A stretch of 63,431 nucleotides of DNA from Bacteroidales bacterium (GCA_017961015.1 JAGCYC010000025.1:1-63431); one strand, 5' to 3'; counted from the first letter of the stretch, positions 17,455 through 26,633 are shown. Notes: generated from the sequence alone by a model not told the origin. A program made the numbers and translations.

Positions 17455-18602
17455 GCCTTCTTCCTGCCTGCGGCGAAGGCGCAGAACAGCAGATAGCCCA
17501 GGCAGAGGGTAATCACCAGCAGAGAACCGATCTGAGAGCCCACCCACTGGGCGCATACACCCATCAGCGGCGGAATAACGGCACCGCCGCATACTCCTGT
17601 GATCATAAAGCCCGAAATCTCGTTCGCCTTGTCGGGACGGGCTTTCAGGGCCTGTGAGAAGAGCACCGAGAAAACGCTGGAGCAGAAGAAACCTATGCCG
17701 CCGATTCCCAGGTAAATGGTAATTGCATTGGGCGCAAAGAAGAGCAGCCCCATTGCGGCTATTGCTGCGAAAATATTGATCTTGAGATATTTGATATCGT
17801 CCATCCTGGCCAGGAGGAAAGTCCCCAGGAAGGCGCCGGCCGTACGGCAGATAAAGTATACCGACGCTCCGAGGGAAGCCTTCTCCACAGGCATTGCGCA
17901 GCGTTCGATAAGGAGTTTGGCCGATACCGTATTGGTACCCACGTCAACCCCCACCACGAAGAAGATTCCAAGGAAGAAGAGCAGCACCGCAGGGTCTTTC
18001 AGCAGGCCGAAGGCCTCGCGTACGCTTGTGCCGCCCTTCGAAGCCTCCTCGCGGGGGATGTCTGTCCCGGCAAGCAGGAGGAAACTCAGCAGAGTTATCA
18101 CTGCATAGATGGTGAAAAGGTACTGCCAGCTCCCGAAGGCCGATACCGCCGCGAGGGCCAGGAAGGGCGCGCAGAAGGAGCTCACGGCCTTGATAACCTG
18201 GCCGCCGGTGAGGCAGGAGGACAGCCTTTCACCGCTCACCACATTGGTAAGCAGTGGGTTCAGGGACACCTGGAGTATGGTATTGCCTATGCCCAGCAGC
18301 ACGAAAGCCAGCATACAGGCGGCGAAATTGTACCAGAAGAAGGGTATGAGCATACCCACGAAGGTAATGGCGTTGGAAAGCTGGACCATAGTCTTGCGGC
18401 CCAGGCGGTTCATCATCAGCGCTGCCGGGACCGACATCACCAGGAACCATATGAACACCATCGAGGGGATGAATCCGGCAAGCGACTCGCTAAGGCCGAA
18501 GTCCTGTTTGAGATAGCTGGTGGCGATGCCCACGACATCGCAGAACCCCATTACGAAGAAAGTGGCCAGAACCGGCACAAAGTTAAGTTTGCGGATTTTC
18601 AT
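17451..18602 (-). CDS. MFS permease, probable sugar transporter
   Basis: A 383-residue inner-membrane protein with twelve predicted helices, an intracellular MFS loop motif (NRLGRKTMVQ) after helix 2, and the conserved glycine- and asparagine-rich helix-4 region (LLGIGNTILQVSLNPLL) that resembles the fucose/glucose-galactose (FHS) branch of the superfamily. Position next to the mannan locus suggests import of mannose or a small manno-oligosaccharide across the inner membrane. It has its own orientation relative to gntR (tail to tail, 4-bp overlap) and follows lnt by only 13 bp on the same strand, so it may be co-transcribed with lnt. Substrate is inferred from context. Confidence 0.85.
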   Translation of the reverse strand: MKIRKLNFVPVLATFFVMGFCDVVGIATSYLKQDFGLSESLAGFIPSMVFIWFLVMSVPAALMMNRLGRKTMVQLSNAITFVGMLIPFFWYNFAACMLAFVLLGIGNTILQVSLNPLLTNVVSGERLSSCLTGGQVIKAVSSFCAPFLALAAVSAFGSWQYLFTIYAVITLLSFLLLAGTDIPREEASKGGTSVREAFGLLKDPAVLLFFLGIFFVVGVDVGTNTVSAKLLIERCAMPVEKASLGASVYFICRTAGAFLGTFLLARMDDIKYLKINIFAAIAAMGLLFFAPNAITIYLGIGGIGFFCSSVFSVLFSQALKARPDKANEISGFMITGVCGGAVIPPLMGVCAQWVGSQIGSLLVITLCLGYLLFCAFAAGRKKA

Positions 18603-18615
18603 ATCAATTATGTGT

Positions 18616-20340
18616 TTATTTTCTGAAGCGTGAGATAAGGGCGGCGGCCACCAGCAGCAGGAACACGAAGACCGACAGCCTGCCGACTATGTCCCCTGCG
18701 CGGACGAAGAAAGTTTCCCCCTGCAGGAGTTTCACCTCCGAGTCCAGCACCTCGCGGTGCCACCAGGCCGATCTGCTCAGAATCCGGCCCTCGGGGTCTA
18801 TCACTCCGCTTATCCCGGTATTGCCGCAGCGGGCCACATAACGCCTGGTCTCGATGGCGCGCAGGCGGCTCATATTCAGGTGCTGGCGGTATCCGGGAGT
18901 GGTTCCCCACCAGGCGTCGTTTGTTATGACGCAAAGCAGCTGTGCTCCTTTGGCCACATAGCCGGCGCAGTGCTCCCCATAGACCGATTCGTAGCACACG
19001 GCCACACCGAGGGGAATCTCCCGGCCGTCGGGCAGGCGGAGCGGCAGGCAGGCGGGAGCGCCCTCCCCCACATCCTTTCCGCAGGGGTCCCCTACCAGGC
19101 GGTTTATCGGCCCTATGACTTTGGGATAGGGCATCATCTCCACTCCGGGGACCAGCTTGCTCTTGTAGTAGCTGTCGGGCAGCTTTACGTCACGGAACTC
19201 CTGTGCCTGGGCCAGGAAGGGAGGGATATCGGCTTCGGTATCGGCAAAACGGCGTATATGTACGCGTTCTCCAAGAGGGGCCGAGCTGCCGTCCACAAGC
19301 AGGGCGGCGTTATGATGGTACAGCCACATATCGGCTATCCTGTATCCGTTGTTGCGTTCGCCGTTGCGGTGATATGAGCGCACCACGGCTCCGAAAACCA
19401 GGCTCACCCCCTGCTGGGCGGCCACGGTGGAGCGGTAATCCTCGTACGAAGGGAAGCTGTAATGATAGGCCTCGTAGCCGCTGCCCTGCTCCAACCAGAT
19501 GCCGGAGTCCCGGGTCATCGTTTCGGGACCAAGTACCAGAAGAGGGGCCGATGTATCCCGCTGCGAGCAGGCCTGGACCAGCTGAGAAAGGATGATCTGG
19601 TCCTGCTGGGCGGTGGTAAGTGACTGTTCCTTCATATAAGGATCCAGGTTGGGCTGGAGTATGGCTACGTTCAGTGTCTCCCCCTCCTCCCTGGGCACTT
19701 GGACGAAGGCCGATACAATCATCGGCCCGAAAAAGGCAAGGACCACTCCGGATATAGCAGCGCTCCGGGCCTTGATGCCCCGGCGGGAAAAAGAGCCGTC
19801 GGAAAGGCTGCACATAAGGCCGAAGACCGAAAGGTTGGCCGCCCAGATCCAGAGGCTGCCTCCGAGGCTGCCGGTGAATTCATACCACTGCACCAGGCCG
19901 GTGGTATCGGCAAAGGCATTCCCCAGCACCAGCCAGGGCCAGGATATCTGGGCCGACGTAAGGTAGAACTTCTCCCAGGCTATCCAGGCAGCCGCAAGGA
20001 AGATATAGGGCAGCGCGCCCTTCAAACGGCGTTTTACCAGGCGGAAGGCCCCGAAGATAAGGGCCATCTGGAAGGCGTTGGCGGCAATGGCGAAAACGGC
20101 GCCGCCCACCGTTGCCATACCCACCCACCAGGTGGTTATGGCGTTCCAGAGCACAAAGAAAAGGTAGTACCACCAGAAGAAACGGCGGGTGCCGCGGGCC
20201 TGGGCAAGGCGCTCCATCACCAGCAGGGGCACAAAGCCCAGAAGGGCAGTCCAGCCGCTGTGGGGCAGCAGCCAGGGCAGGCTCAGCAGCAGGCAGCCGA
20301 GCAATATAGATATAAGGTAATGGAGGCTTTCTTTGCGCAT
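18616..20340 (-). CDS. lnt: Apolipoprotein N-acyltransferase
   Basis: The last enzyme of lipoprotein maturation, which N-acylates the lipidated cysteine in the inner membrane. The 574-residue protein has about six N-terminal membrane helices, a periplasmic nitrilase (CN-hydrolase) domain from about residue 225 to 520, and a final helix. The Glu-Lys-Cys triad is visible as the glutamate in LGPETMTRD, a lysine in YYKSKLVPG and the cysteine in GVAVCYESVYGE. The start at 20340 is 7 nt after a -7 element TAACTTTG (20348-20355), implying a leaderless message. Lipoprotein-rich loci elsewhere in the window depend on this enzyme. Confidence 0.93.
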   Translation of the reverse strand: MRKESLHYLISILLGCLLLSLPWLLPHSGWTALLGFVPLLVMERLAQARGTRRFFWWYYLFFVLWNAITTWWVGMATVGGAVFAIAANAFQMALIFGAFRLVKRRLKGALPYIFLAAAWIAWEKFYLTSAQISWPWLVLGNAFADTTGLVQWYEFTGSLGGSLWIWAANLSVFGLMCSLSDGSFSRRGIKARSAAISGVVLAFFGPMIVSAFVQVPREEGETLNVAILQPNLDPYMKEQSLTTAQQDQIILSQLVQACSQRDTSAPLLVLGPETMTRDSGIWLEQGSGYEAYHYSFPSYEDYRSTVAAQQGVSLVFGAVVRSYHRNGERNNGYRIADMWLYHHNAALLVDGSSAPLGERVHIRRFADTEADIPPFLAQAQEFRDVKLPDSYYKSKLVPGVEMMPYPKVIGPINRLVGDPCGKDVGEGAPACLPLRLPDGREIPLGVAVCYESVYGEHCAGYVAKGAQLLCVITNDAWWGTTPGYRQHLNMSRLRAIETRRYVARCGNTGISGVIDPEGRILSRSAWWHREVLDSEVKLLQGETFFVRAGDIVGRLSVFVFLLLVAAALISRFRK

Positions 20341-20347
20341 ATCGTGG

Positions 20348-20376
20348 CAAAGTTATGAATATTTTTCGTATCTTCG
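20348..20376. promoter_or_regulatory. Divergent promoters of lnt and the PASTA gene
   Basis: Minus-strand -7 TAACTTTG is at 20348-20355, 7 nt before the lnt ATG. Plus-strand TATCTTCG, one mismatch from the consensus, is at 20369-20376, 19 nt before the ATG of the PASTA gene. Confidence 0.55.
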
Positions 20377-20395
20377 CAAGCATAAGCAGTACGAT

Positions 20396-21169
20396 ATGGC
20401 ACTAAAGGACAAGTGGATTGTAAAAAACCTGCTGGGAGCCCTGATCTTCTTTGCAGTAGTACTTATAGGAGCTTCGCTGGGCCTTCGCCTTGTGACCCGC
20501 CACGGCCGCACGGTCAAGGCTCCCGATTTCACCAATATGACCGTAGAAGAGGCCGAAAAGGCCGCCTCAGAGGCCTCCGTAAGGGTAAAAGTCACCGATT
20601 CGGTGTTCGTACGCCGCCTGGGTGCGGGCGTTGTCTACCGCCAGCTTCCCAAGCCCGGCGCCACGGTAAAGCAGGGCCGCTCCATCTTCCTTACCATAAA
20701 CTCCATCGTACCCCGGAAAGTGGTAGTACCCAATCTCTACGGCTATTCCGTCCTGGAAGCCCGGGCAGAACTCCAGAACCGCGGCCTTAACCTTGGCCGT
20801 CTCCAGTACGTCCGCGACATAGCCACCAACAATGTCCTCAAACAGAGTATCGACGGCGTGGAAATCAAGGCCGGAGACCTGGTGGTGAGCGGCTCCGTGG
20901 TGGATCTTACAGTCGGGCTCGGCCGTGAGGACAATACCACCGTGGTCCCCCGCCTGATAGGTATGAAATACATCCGCGCCGTGGATGCCCTGCACGATGC
21001 CTTCCTGAACGAGGGCAGCGTCCGCTTCGACCCCGGCATCCGCACCTACGCCGATTCTATGAACGCCGTGGTTTACCGCCAGGATGCCGCCGGAGCGGTG
21101 CGCACGCTGGGCACCTCCATCGGCTTCTCCCTTACCCTCGATCCGGTAAAAGTACCCGAAGGAAAATGA
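20396..21169 (+). CDS. PASTA-domain membrane-anchored protein
   Basis: A 257-residue protein with an N-terminal membrane anchor (about residues 10-32, LLGALIFFAVVLIGASLGL) and three PASTA repeats facing the periplasm: about 38-105 (PDFTNMTVEEAEKAA), 107-180 (VPNLYGYSVLEARAELQNRGL) and 180-255 (VPRLIGMKYIRAVDAL). PASTA domains bind peptidoglycan fragments or act as spacers; here there is no kinase or penicillin-binding domain attached. I chose the ATG at 20396 since the frame extends back to 20333 only through the promoter. It overlaps the following rluD-type gene as ATGA, so the two are translationally coupled, a common pairing in Bacteroidetes. Confidence 0.88.
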   Translation: MALKDKWIVKNLLGALIFFAVVLIGASLGLRLVTRHGRTVKAPDFTNMTVEEAEKAASEASVRVKVTDSVFVRRLGAGVVYRQLPKPGATVKQGRSIFLTINSIVPRKVVVPNLYGYSVLEARAELQNRGLNLGRLQYVRDIATNNVLKQSIDGVEIKAGDLVVSGSVVDLTVGLGREDNTTVVPRLIGMKYIRAVDALHDAFLNEGSVRFDPGIRTYADSMNAVVYRQDAAGAVRTLGTSIGFSLTLDPVKVPEGK

Positions 21170-22197
21170 GCGAGCACGCCCCGCTGACCCCCCTTGCCGA
21201 AGAGCAGCCGCTGTTCGAGCATTTCCGTCTTGTGGCCGATAAGAAACAGGCCCCCGAGCGGGTGGACCGCTATATCGCCGCCCACCAGGAAGACACCTCC
21301 CGGAGCCGGGTCCAGCAGGCCATAAAGCTTGGCTACGTAAGGGTGAACGACGTGCCGGTGAAAGCCAACTACCTGGTACGACCGGACGACATTATCTCCT
21401 TCGTAATGCCCTACGAACGCCGTGGGGTGGAAATACTCCCGGAGAACATCCCCCTGGATATAGTTTATGAGGACGACGACCTCCTGGTGGTGAACAAAGC
21501 CGCCGGTATGGTAGTGCATCCCGGCCACGGGAACTACAACGGCACCCTGGTGAATGCCCTCGCCTACCATCTGGGCCTTCGGCAGGAGGCCGATGAAGGC
21601 GACGAGCGTATGGGGATGCTGGTGCACCGGATAGACAAGGACACCTCGGGGCTGCTGGTCTGCGCCAAGAATCCAACGGCCCAGGTGGAGCTTGCAAGGC
21701 AGTTTTTCGTGCATTCGATAGACCGTATCTACACGGCGGTGGTCTGGGGCAATCTGGCCGATGACGAAGGCACGGTCCAGGGTACCATCGGCCGGGATCC
21801 CAACGACAGGCTGCGCTTCCGCGTATACGATGACCCGGAAAAAGGCAAATGGGCCGTAACCCACTGGAAAGTGCTTGAGCGCTACGGCTTTATAACCGTG
21901 GTTGAATGCCGCCTGGAGACCGGCCGCACCCATCAGATCCGAGTGCATATGAGTTCGCTGGGCCATCCCCTTTTCAACGACGAACGTTACGGCGGGGCCG
22001 AAATCCGCCAGGGCACCATCTATGCCAAATACAGGCAGTTCATCCACAACTGCTTCCAGCTGTGCCCCCGCCAGGCCCTCCACGCCCGCACCCTTGGCTT
22101 CACCCACCCCGTAAGCGGGCAGCGCCTGCACTTCGAGGCCCCCATACCCGAAGATATGAGGGCCCTGATCCAAAAGTGGAAAGATTATACCCGTTAG
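21166..22197 (+). CDS. rluD: RluA/RluD-family pseudouridine synthase
   Basis: A 343-residue 23S rRNA pseudouridine synthase. An S4 RNA-binding domain occupies about residues 25-95 (SRVQQAIKLGYVRVN), and the catalytic domain follows with the signature HRIDKDTSGLLV, whose aspartate is the nucleophile, and the later KWAVTHWKVLERYGF and GRTHQIRVHMSSLGHP motifs. Length and architecture fit RluD, which modifies helix 69; without an alignment RluC or RluB-like roles cannot be excluded. It starts inside the stop of the PASTA gene and its own stop overlaps by 4 bp that of the convergent outer-membrane protein gene. Confidence 0.9.
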   Translation: MSEHAPLTPLAEEQPLFEHFRLVADKKQAPERVDRYIAAHQEDTSRSRVQQAIKLGYVRVNDVPVKANYLVRPDDIISFVMPYERRGVEILPENIPLDIVYEDDDLLVVNKAAGMVVHPGHGNYNGTLVNALAYHLGLRQEADEGDERMGMLVHRIDKDTSGLLVCAKNPTAQVELARQFFVHSIDRIYTAVVWGNLADDEGTVQGTIGRDPNDRLRFRVYDDPEKGKWAVTHWKVLERYGFITVVECRLETGRTHQIRVHMSSLGHPLFNDERYGGAEIRQGTIYAKYRQFIHNCFQLCPRQALHARTLGFTHPVSGQRLHFEAPIPEDMRALIQKWKDYTR

Positions 22198-25181
22198 AAG
22201 GGTCTGCGGCCGCCGCCCATACCGCCACCCATACCGCCGGGGCCTCCCATTCGGGATTTCATCTGCTGACCGGCCTTGGAGAAGTTGCCGAAGCGCAGGG
22301 TGAACGAGAGCATAATATAGCGCCCGAGGGTATTGTTCATCACCTCCTGGTGATAGTTGGAGGTATCGTTCACCGTCAGGTTCTTGGCCTGGTCCAGCAG
22401 GTCGTAGGCCTTGAGTGAGATTGTTCCCATCTTCTTGAATACCAGCATAGAAGCGCTTGCGTTCCACACCAGTTCGGAAGGCTGGTCGGTGGTATAGCCG
22501 TAGTACCAGTTGTAGTCCAGATCGGAGCCGAATTCCAGACCGGTATCTCCCACGGTCCATTTGAAGGAAGCGTTGGCCTGATTGGCCCAGGTGGCGTCCA
22601 CCGCCTGCTGTATGGTGTACCAGGGCTTGTTGAAGCGGGTGCGCACGCCGGCCATAATTTCGAGGTCGTCGCTGCGGTAGGTAATTCTGAAGCGCTCGGT
22701 CATAGAGAGCGAACGGGTGAGGTTCACGGTGAAGAAGTCGGAATTGTCCAGGTCGGGATAGACTTCGCCGAAGTGAGCGTAGTTGAAGGTACCCGCCTCG
22801 TGGGTGCCGTCTGAGCCGTCATAGAAGAACTCGGTCATATCGCGCCGTCCGCCCACATAGGAGGCAGCCTCGCTGTAACTCGCCCTGAACATATTGAAGA
22901 TGGAGAAGTTGGACTTGGCGATGGGTGCGTTAACCGTAAGGCGGATGTTGCCGTCAAAGGAATCGCGGCCGTTCACGGGGATGGAATAGGTGACCGAATT
23001 GTCGTCGTACCAGAGGGCGCTCACTATGGGATCCTGGGTGTAATTGCCTTCGAGGCGGAGCCGCATTGTAAAGAAGGATTTCTTGTTGGAGAGTTCCACA
23101 TCGGAACGCAGTCCGTGATTGAAATACGGCTTCAGGTTGGGATTACCCAGCGACATCGCAAGCGGATTGGAATTGTCCATCACCGGCAGCAGCTGCGAGG
23201 TAGAAGGCTGCGATGACCGGCCCCAGTAGAACAGACGGGCGTTGGAGTTGTCGTTGAACTCGTAGAAGAGCATAGCCCGGGGCGAGAAATTCCAGTGGAA
23301 TTCGTCGTACGGCTGGTAGCCGGAAGTCTCGTTGTAGGTCCTTACAGGCAGGGCCGATGCACCCAGCTGGGCGCGTATCTTGTCCCTCTGGAACATAAAC
23401 GCTGCACCTATGTTCTGGGTAAGGCTGTGGTTCAGGATGCGGTTGGAATAGGTTGCGTTGAAAGTGCTGTCCTTGTCATCGAAACCAAGCCTGGTGCCGT
23501 TCGCCTCGGGATTAGGACCGGAGTCGTAGCTGCGCTTGTCGGAGAAATTGTAGCCGTAATTGATATTGTAGCTGCCTTCGAAGTAGAAGTCGCCGCCAAG
23601 GGGCTCGGTATAAACCAGCCTGCCGTTGATGCTGCGGCCTTTTGAATCCCTCTTGATGAACTGGTTCACCTGGTCGGTATTGCCGCCGGCTATGGTCTGG
23701 GTCTGGTTGTAGCCGGACAGGTCGTTGTTGGACAGGTTGTAGCGGGAGCTTACGGATATGGTCCTTCCGGGGATGCCCAGCCTCTGGCGCAGCAGCAGGA
23801 AACCGCTGGCCTGCCAGTTGGAATTAAAGCCGTTCGCGAAGGTAAAGCCTTCGTTCACAGGGGTTTCCACGCCGTCGGCATCGCGGTTCGCAGTCTCGTA
23901 GGAGGAGAACTGTTCGTATCGGCCCCGGCCAAAGTTGAACTGGGGACGGAAGAGGATGGAGGTATTCTCGGAGAACTTGTGGTCCAGCTCCAGGCCGAAG
24001 CGGTGGCCATCGGCAAAACTCCTGTTATAGTCGGCGGCAGGATCCTTCAGGCGGTATTTTCCGGTACGGTAAATGATGTCGGGACCGCTTTCCAGGTAGG
24101 TTTCCTTGTAGGTGGATTCCTCCACCATAGTATTGCTGCCGTTGTACAGGTAGTTGCCTCCGAGGGCCATCTTGTTGTCGAAGAGGTCGAAGTTGGCGTT
24201 CAGGCCGCCCATCCAGGAAGTGGTGATGCCGTTGCTGCCCCGCCTCATTCCCTGGCCGCCTCCACGGCCCATACCGCCGCCGCCCATCATTGAACGCATC
24301 ATAGAGCCGGAGAGGTCGTTGAAACCGCGGTTGTTGGTATTGTTGGCGTTCAGGATTACGGAGATCTGGCTCTTCTCGCTGAAACGGCCGCCCATCGCGG
24401 CAGCCTGCCAGCGCCAGTCGCCGTCCACACCCTTCACGGAGGGGAGGTCGTGACCAGCTCCGGCCATAGCGTTACCGAACATACCGTTCATCATTCCCTT
24501 CTTGACGCTCAGGTCGATTATGGTTTCCTCGTTGCCGTCGTCGATTCCGGTAAATTCGGCCTGCTCGCTCTTCTTCTTCACTACCTTCACCTTCTCCACG
24601 AGCTTTGCGGGGATGTTCTTGGAGGCCAGCTGAGGGTCGTCCAGGAAGAAGGTCTTGCCGTCGATGGTTATCTTGGTGATGGTCTCACCGTTGGCGGTAA
24701 TGCTGCCGTCCTCGGCCACTTCCACGCCCGGAAGCTTCTTCAGGAGGTCTTCCAGCACATTGTCGTCGCTTATCTTGTAGGAGGAGGCATTGTATTCCAC
24801 CGTATCCTTCTTGATGATGATGGGATTGCCCGTGGCCGATATCTTGGCGGCGTCCAGCACCTGGTTGTCGGGCGACATAGCCAGTTTTCCCAGGTCGGTA
24901 TCGGCCTTGATGCTTATCTTCTTCTCGAGGGTCTGGTAACCGAGGATCTCGGCCTTGAGGGTATAGCTGCCGGCCTTTACCTTTTCCAGCACGGCCTCGC
25001 CGTCGTGGTTGGAGAGGGCATACTTGACTGAGCCCTTCTCCGGAGTAAGGGAGACGGTGGCATAGCCCACGGGGTCCGAGTTGGTCCCGTCCTCGAGCTT
25101 CACCTTCACGGTGTAAGACTGTGCCTGCAAGGCAAGGACTGCAAAAAGGCCGATAAAAACGGCAAGCGCTTTTCTATACAT
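22194..25181 (-). CDS. Outer-membrane beta-barrel protein with regulatory-like N-domain
   Basis: A 995-residue outer-membrane protein of the TonB-receptor-like beta-barrel family (OMP_b-brl_3). A signal peptide (to about AQA, residue 20) is followed by a carboxypeptidase-like beta-sandwich (about 22-110), a plug-like segment (about 130-220, KLPGVEVAEDGSITANG) and a long barrel. It ends in a glycine/methionine-rich tail, GGMGGGMGGGRRPF, with a second GGGGMGRGGGQGM stretch near residue 300. The gene follows ruvC by 9 bp on the same strand and is probably co-transcribed with it. Its transport substrate, if any, is unknown; it has no SusD partner. Confidence 0.82.
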   Translation of the reverse strand: MYRKALAVFIGLFAVLALQAQSYTVKVKLEDGTNSDPVGYATVSLTPEKGSVKYALSNHDGEAVLEKVKAGSYTLKAEILGYQTLEKKISIKADTDLGKLAMSPDNQVLDAAKISATGNPIIIKKDTVEYNASSYKISDDNVLEDLLKKLPGVEVAEDGSITANGETITKITIDGKTFFLDDPQLASKNIPAKLVEKVKVVKKKSEQAEFTGIDDGNEETIIDLSVKKGMMNGMFGNAMAGAGHDLPSVKGVDGDWRWQAAAMGGRFSEKSQISVILNANNTNNRGFNDLSGSMMRSMMGGGGMGRGGGQGMRRGSNGITTSWMGGLNANFDLFDNKMALGGNYLYNGSNTMVEESTYKETYLESGPDIIYRTGKYRLKDPAADYNRSFADGHRFGLELDHKFSENTSILFRPQFNFGRGRYEQFSSYETANRDADGVETPVNEGFTFANGFNSNWQASGFLLLRQRLGIPGRTISVSSRYNLSNNDLSGYNQTQTIAGGNTDQVNQFIKRDSKGRSINGRLVYTEPLGGDFYFEGSYNINYGYNFSDKRSYDSGPNPEANGTRLGFDDKDSTFNATYSNRILNHSLTQNIGAAFMFQRDKIRAQLGASALPVRTYNETSGYQPYDEFHWNFSPRAMLFYEFNDNSNARLFYWGRSSQPSTSQLLPVMDNSNPLAMSLGNPNLKPYFNHGLRSDVELSNKKSFFTMRLRLEGNYTQDPIVSALWYDDNSVTYSIPVNGRDSFDGNIRLTVNAPIAKSNFSIFNMFRASYSEAASYVGGRRDMTEFFYDGSDGTHEAGTFNYAHFGEVYPDLDNSDFFTVNLTRSLSMTERFRITYRSDDLEIMAGVRTRFNKPWYTIQQAVDATWANQANASFKWTVGDTGLEFGSDLDYNWYYGYTTDQPSELVWNASASMLVFKKMGTISLKAYDLLDQAKNLTVNDTSNYHQEVMNNTLGRYIMLSFTLRFGNFSKAGQQMKSRMGGPGGMGGGMGGGRRPF

Positions 25182-25190
25182 AATACACTA

Positions 25191-25748
25191 CTAAGCTAAC
25201 CTTTCGGGATGGTCCTTCAGGAACTGTTCCCAGCCGCCTTTACCCTTGGCGGCAGCTACAGGGGAAGTCGTTTCATAGAAATGGCACAGGGCTATGGCCA
25301 GGCCGTCGGTGGCATCCAGATACCTGGACTCGAGCTTCACCTTCAGGGTCTTTTCCAGCATCAGCTGGACCTGTTCCTTGGAGGCGGCGCCGTTGCCCAC
25401 TATGGTTTCCTTGGCCTTACGTGGGGCATATTCGGAGACCTCGCTCACCCCATATTCCCGGGCGGCGATTATCGCTGCGCCCTGGGCCCTGCCGAGCTTG
25501 AGCACCACCTGGGCGTTCTTCCCGTAGAAGGGGCTCTCGATGGCCAGTTCGGTGGGATGGTAGCTCCGGCACACCTGGGAAATGTAGTCGTAGATGGCCT
25601 GCAGCTTGCTGTAGGCATCGGCCTCCTTCCTGAGGTCCAGGACACCCATATCCACATACTCCACTTTTTTCCCAATTGCACGCACCACTCCGAAGCCCAG
25701 CAGCTGGGTTCCGGGGTCCACTCCCAATATGATGCGTTCTTTTTCCAC
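25191..25748 (-). CDS. ruvC: Holliday junction resolvase RuvC
   Basis: The endonuclease that resolves four-way junctions during recombination. The first catalytic aspartate is in ILGVDPGTQ, the glutamate in LAIESPFYG and the C-terminal acidic residue in DATDGLAIALCHF. I place the start at the GTG at 25748 (185 residues). A TTG 12 nt further upstream would add four residues but lies within the -7 element TAACTTTG (25758-25765) and cannot be transcribed from that promoter. The GTG then sits 9 nt after the -7 element, again pointing to a leaderless mRNA. ruvA and ruvB are not in the window. Confidence 0.93.
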   Translation of the reverse strand: MEKERIILGVDPGTQLLGFGVVRAIGKKVEYVDMGVLDLRKEADAYSKLQAIYDYISQVCRSYHPTELAIESPFYGKNAQVVLKLGRAQGAAIIAAREYGVSEVSEYAPRKAKETIVGNGAASKEQVQLMLEKTLKVKLESRYLDATDGLAIALCHFYETTSPVAAAKGKGGWEQFLKDHPERLA

Positions 25749-25757
25749 GATATCCTG

Positions 25758-25765
25758 CAAAGTTA
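25758..25765 (-). promoter_or_regulatory. -7 element of ruvC
   Basis: TAACTTTG on the minus strand. Its position decides the start codon of ruvC, because the upstream TTG candidate overlaps it. Confidence 0.6.
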
Positions 25766-25834
25766 ATAAAATGGACGCTTTTTTGCAAAAGCGCAGTCTG
25801 CATTTTCAAATTCCGCGCCTACCCTTAAAATATG

Positions 25835-25865
25835 TTTGGATTTCAAAGAAATATTCGTATCTTTG
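25835..25865 (+). promoter_or_regulatory. Promoter of rplU-rpmA
   Basis: -33 TTTG at 25835-25838 and -7 TATCTTTG at 25858-25865 with 19 bp between them, among the most complete Bacteroidetes promoters in the window. Confidence 0.75.
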
Positions 25866-25869
25866 CAGT

Positions 25870-25959
25870 CCGATTTTTTGAGATGGCCGGCGAGCCCGCC
25901 AAGTCCTGCCCCGTTGCGGCAGGCGCTTCCGGTCCAAAACTTTAACAAGTTTTTGTAAA
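25870..25959 (+). promoter_or_regulatory. Structured leader of the L21 operon
   Basis: About 90 nt lie between the predicted transcription start and rplU, in a genome where many leaders are almost absent. The leader holds a CCTGCC/GGCAGG hairpin (25905-25910 with 25918-25923, loop CCGTTGC) and, directly before the start codon, an AAAACTT/AAGTTTT hairpin (about 25936-25953). An autoregulatory ribosomal-protein leader is plausible; no known family is recognised. Confidence 0.4.
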
Positions 25960-26271
25960 ATGTACGCAATCGTAGACATTGCAAGCCAGCAGTTTAAGGT
26001 AGAAGCTGGAATGGACATCTTCGTGAACAGGCTCCAGGCCAAAAACGGAGAGAACGTGGAATTCCCCAAGGTCCTTCTCGTGGACAATGAGGGCGCCGTA
26101 AAGGTAGGTACCCCTTACGTAGAGGGTGCAGTTGTCAAGGCCACCGTCGTGGACGACGACGCCAAGGCAAAGAAGGTGCTCGTTTTCAAGAAGATCCGCC
26201 GCAAGGGCTTCCAGACTCTCAACGGTCATCGCCAGAAGCTCACCAAGATTCACATCGACGCTATCGCTTAA
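25960..26271 (+). CDS. rplU: Ribosomal protein bL21
   Basis: A 103-residue large-subunit protein beginning MYAIVDIASQQFKVEAG, the canonical L21 start, and ending with the conserved basic segment KKIRRKGFQTLNGHRQKLT. L21 binds 23S rRNA domain II. It is followed 21 bp later by rpmA, the normal pairing, and is preceded by a strong promoter and a structured leader. In this genome the usual downstream partner obg is absent and serS follows instead. Confidence 0.98.
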   Translation: MYAIVDIASQQFKVEAGMDIFVNRLQAKNGENVEFPKVLLVDNEGAVKVGTPYVEGAVVKATVVDDDAKAKKVLVFKKIRRKGFQTLNGHRQKLTKIHIDAIA

Positions 26272-26292
26272 CTTTTAAAACCCAAACAGATT

Positions 26293-26553
26293 ATGGCACA
26301 CAAGAAAGGTCAATCCAGTTCCAAGAACGGTCGTGAGTCGCATTCCAAACGTCTGGGCATCAAGAAGTTCGGCGAGGAAGTCGTAAAGGCCGGTAACATC
26401 ATCGTCCGCCAGAGGGGTACCGCCCACAATCCTGGCCTCAATGTAGGCATGGGCAAGGACCACACGCTTTATGCCCTCATCGACGGCACCGTGAAATTCA
26501 CCCGCAAGCGTGAAGACAAATCCTTCGTCTCCGTAATTCCCTTCGAGAACTAA
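26293..26553 (+). CDS. rpmA: Ribosomal protein bL27
   Basis: An 86-residue large-subunit protein near the peptidyl-transferase centre, beginning [20 protein letters not shown] with the short N-terminal tail that contacts tRNA and no Firmicutes-type cleavable extension. The middle has the L27 motif [19 protein letters not shown]. It ends 23 bp before a strong terminator hairpin. Confidence 0.98.
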   Translation: MAHKKGQSSSKNGRESHSKRLGIKKFGEEVVKAGNIIVRQRGTAHNPGLNVGMGKDHTLYALIDGTVKFTRKREDKSFVSVIPFEN

Positions 26554-26574
26554 TCCGGGACAAAGGCAAGATTT

Positions 26575-26615
26575 AAGAGGACTCATCACCCGGAAACGGT
26601 TGGAGTCCTCTTTTT
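26575..26615 (+). terminator. Rho-independent terminator after rpmA
   Basis: AAGAGGACTC (26576-26585) pairs with GAGTCCTCTT (26603-26612), separated by a 17-nt loop, followed by a T run to 26615. It separates the L21 operon from serS. Confidence 0.85.
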
Positions 26616-26633
26616 CATTTAACGAATCAGACT

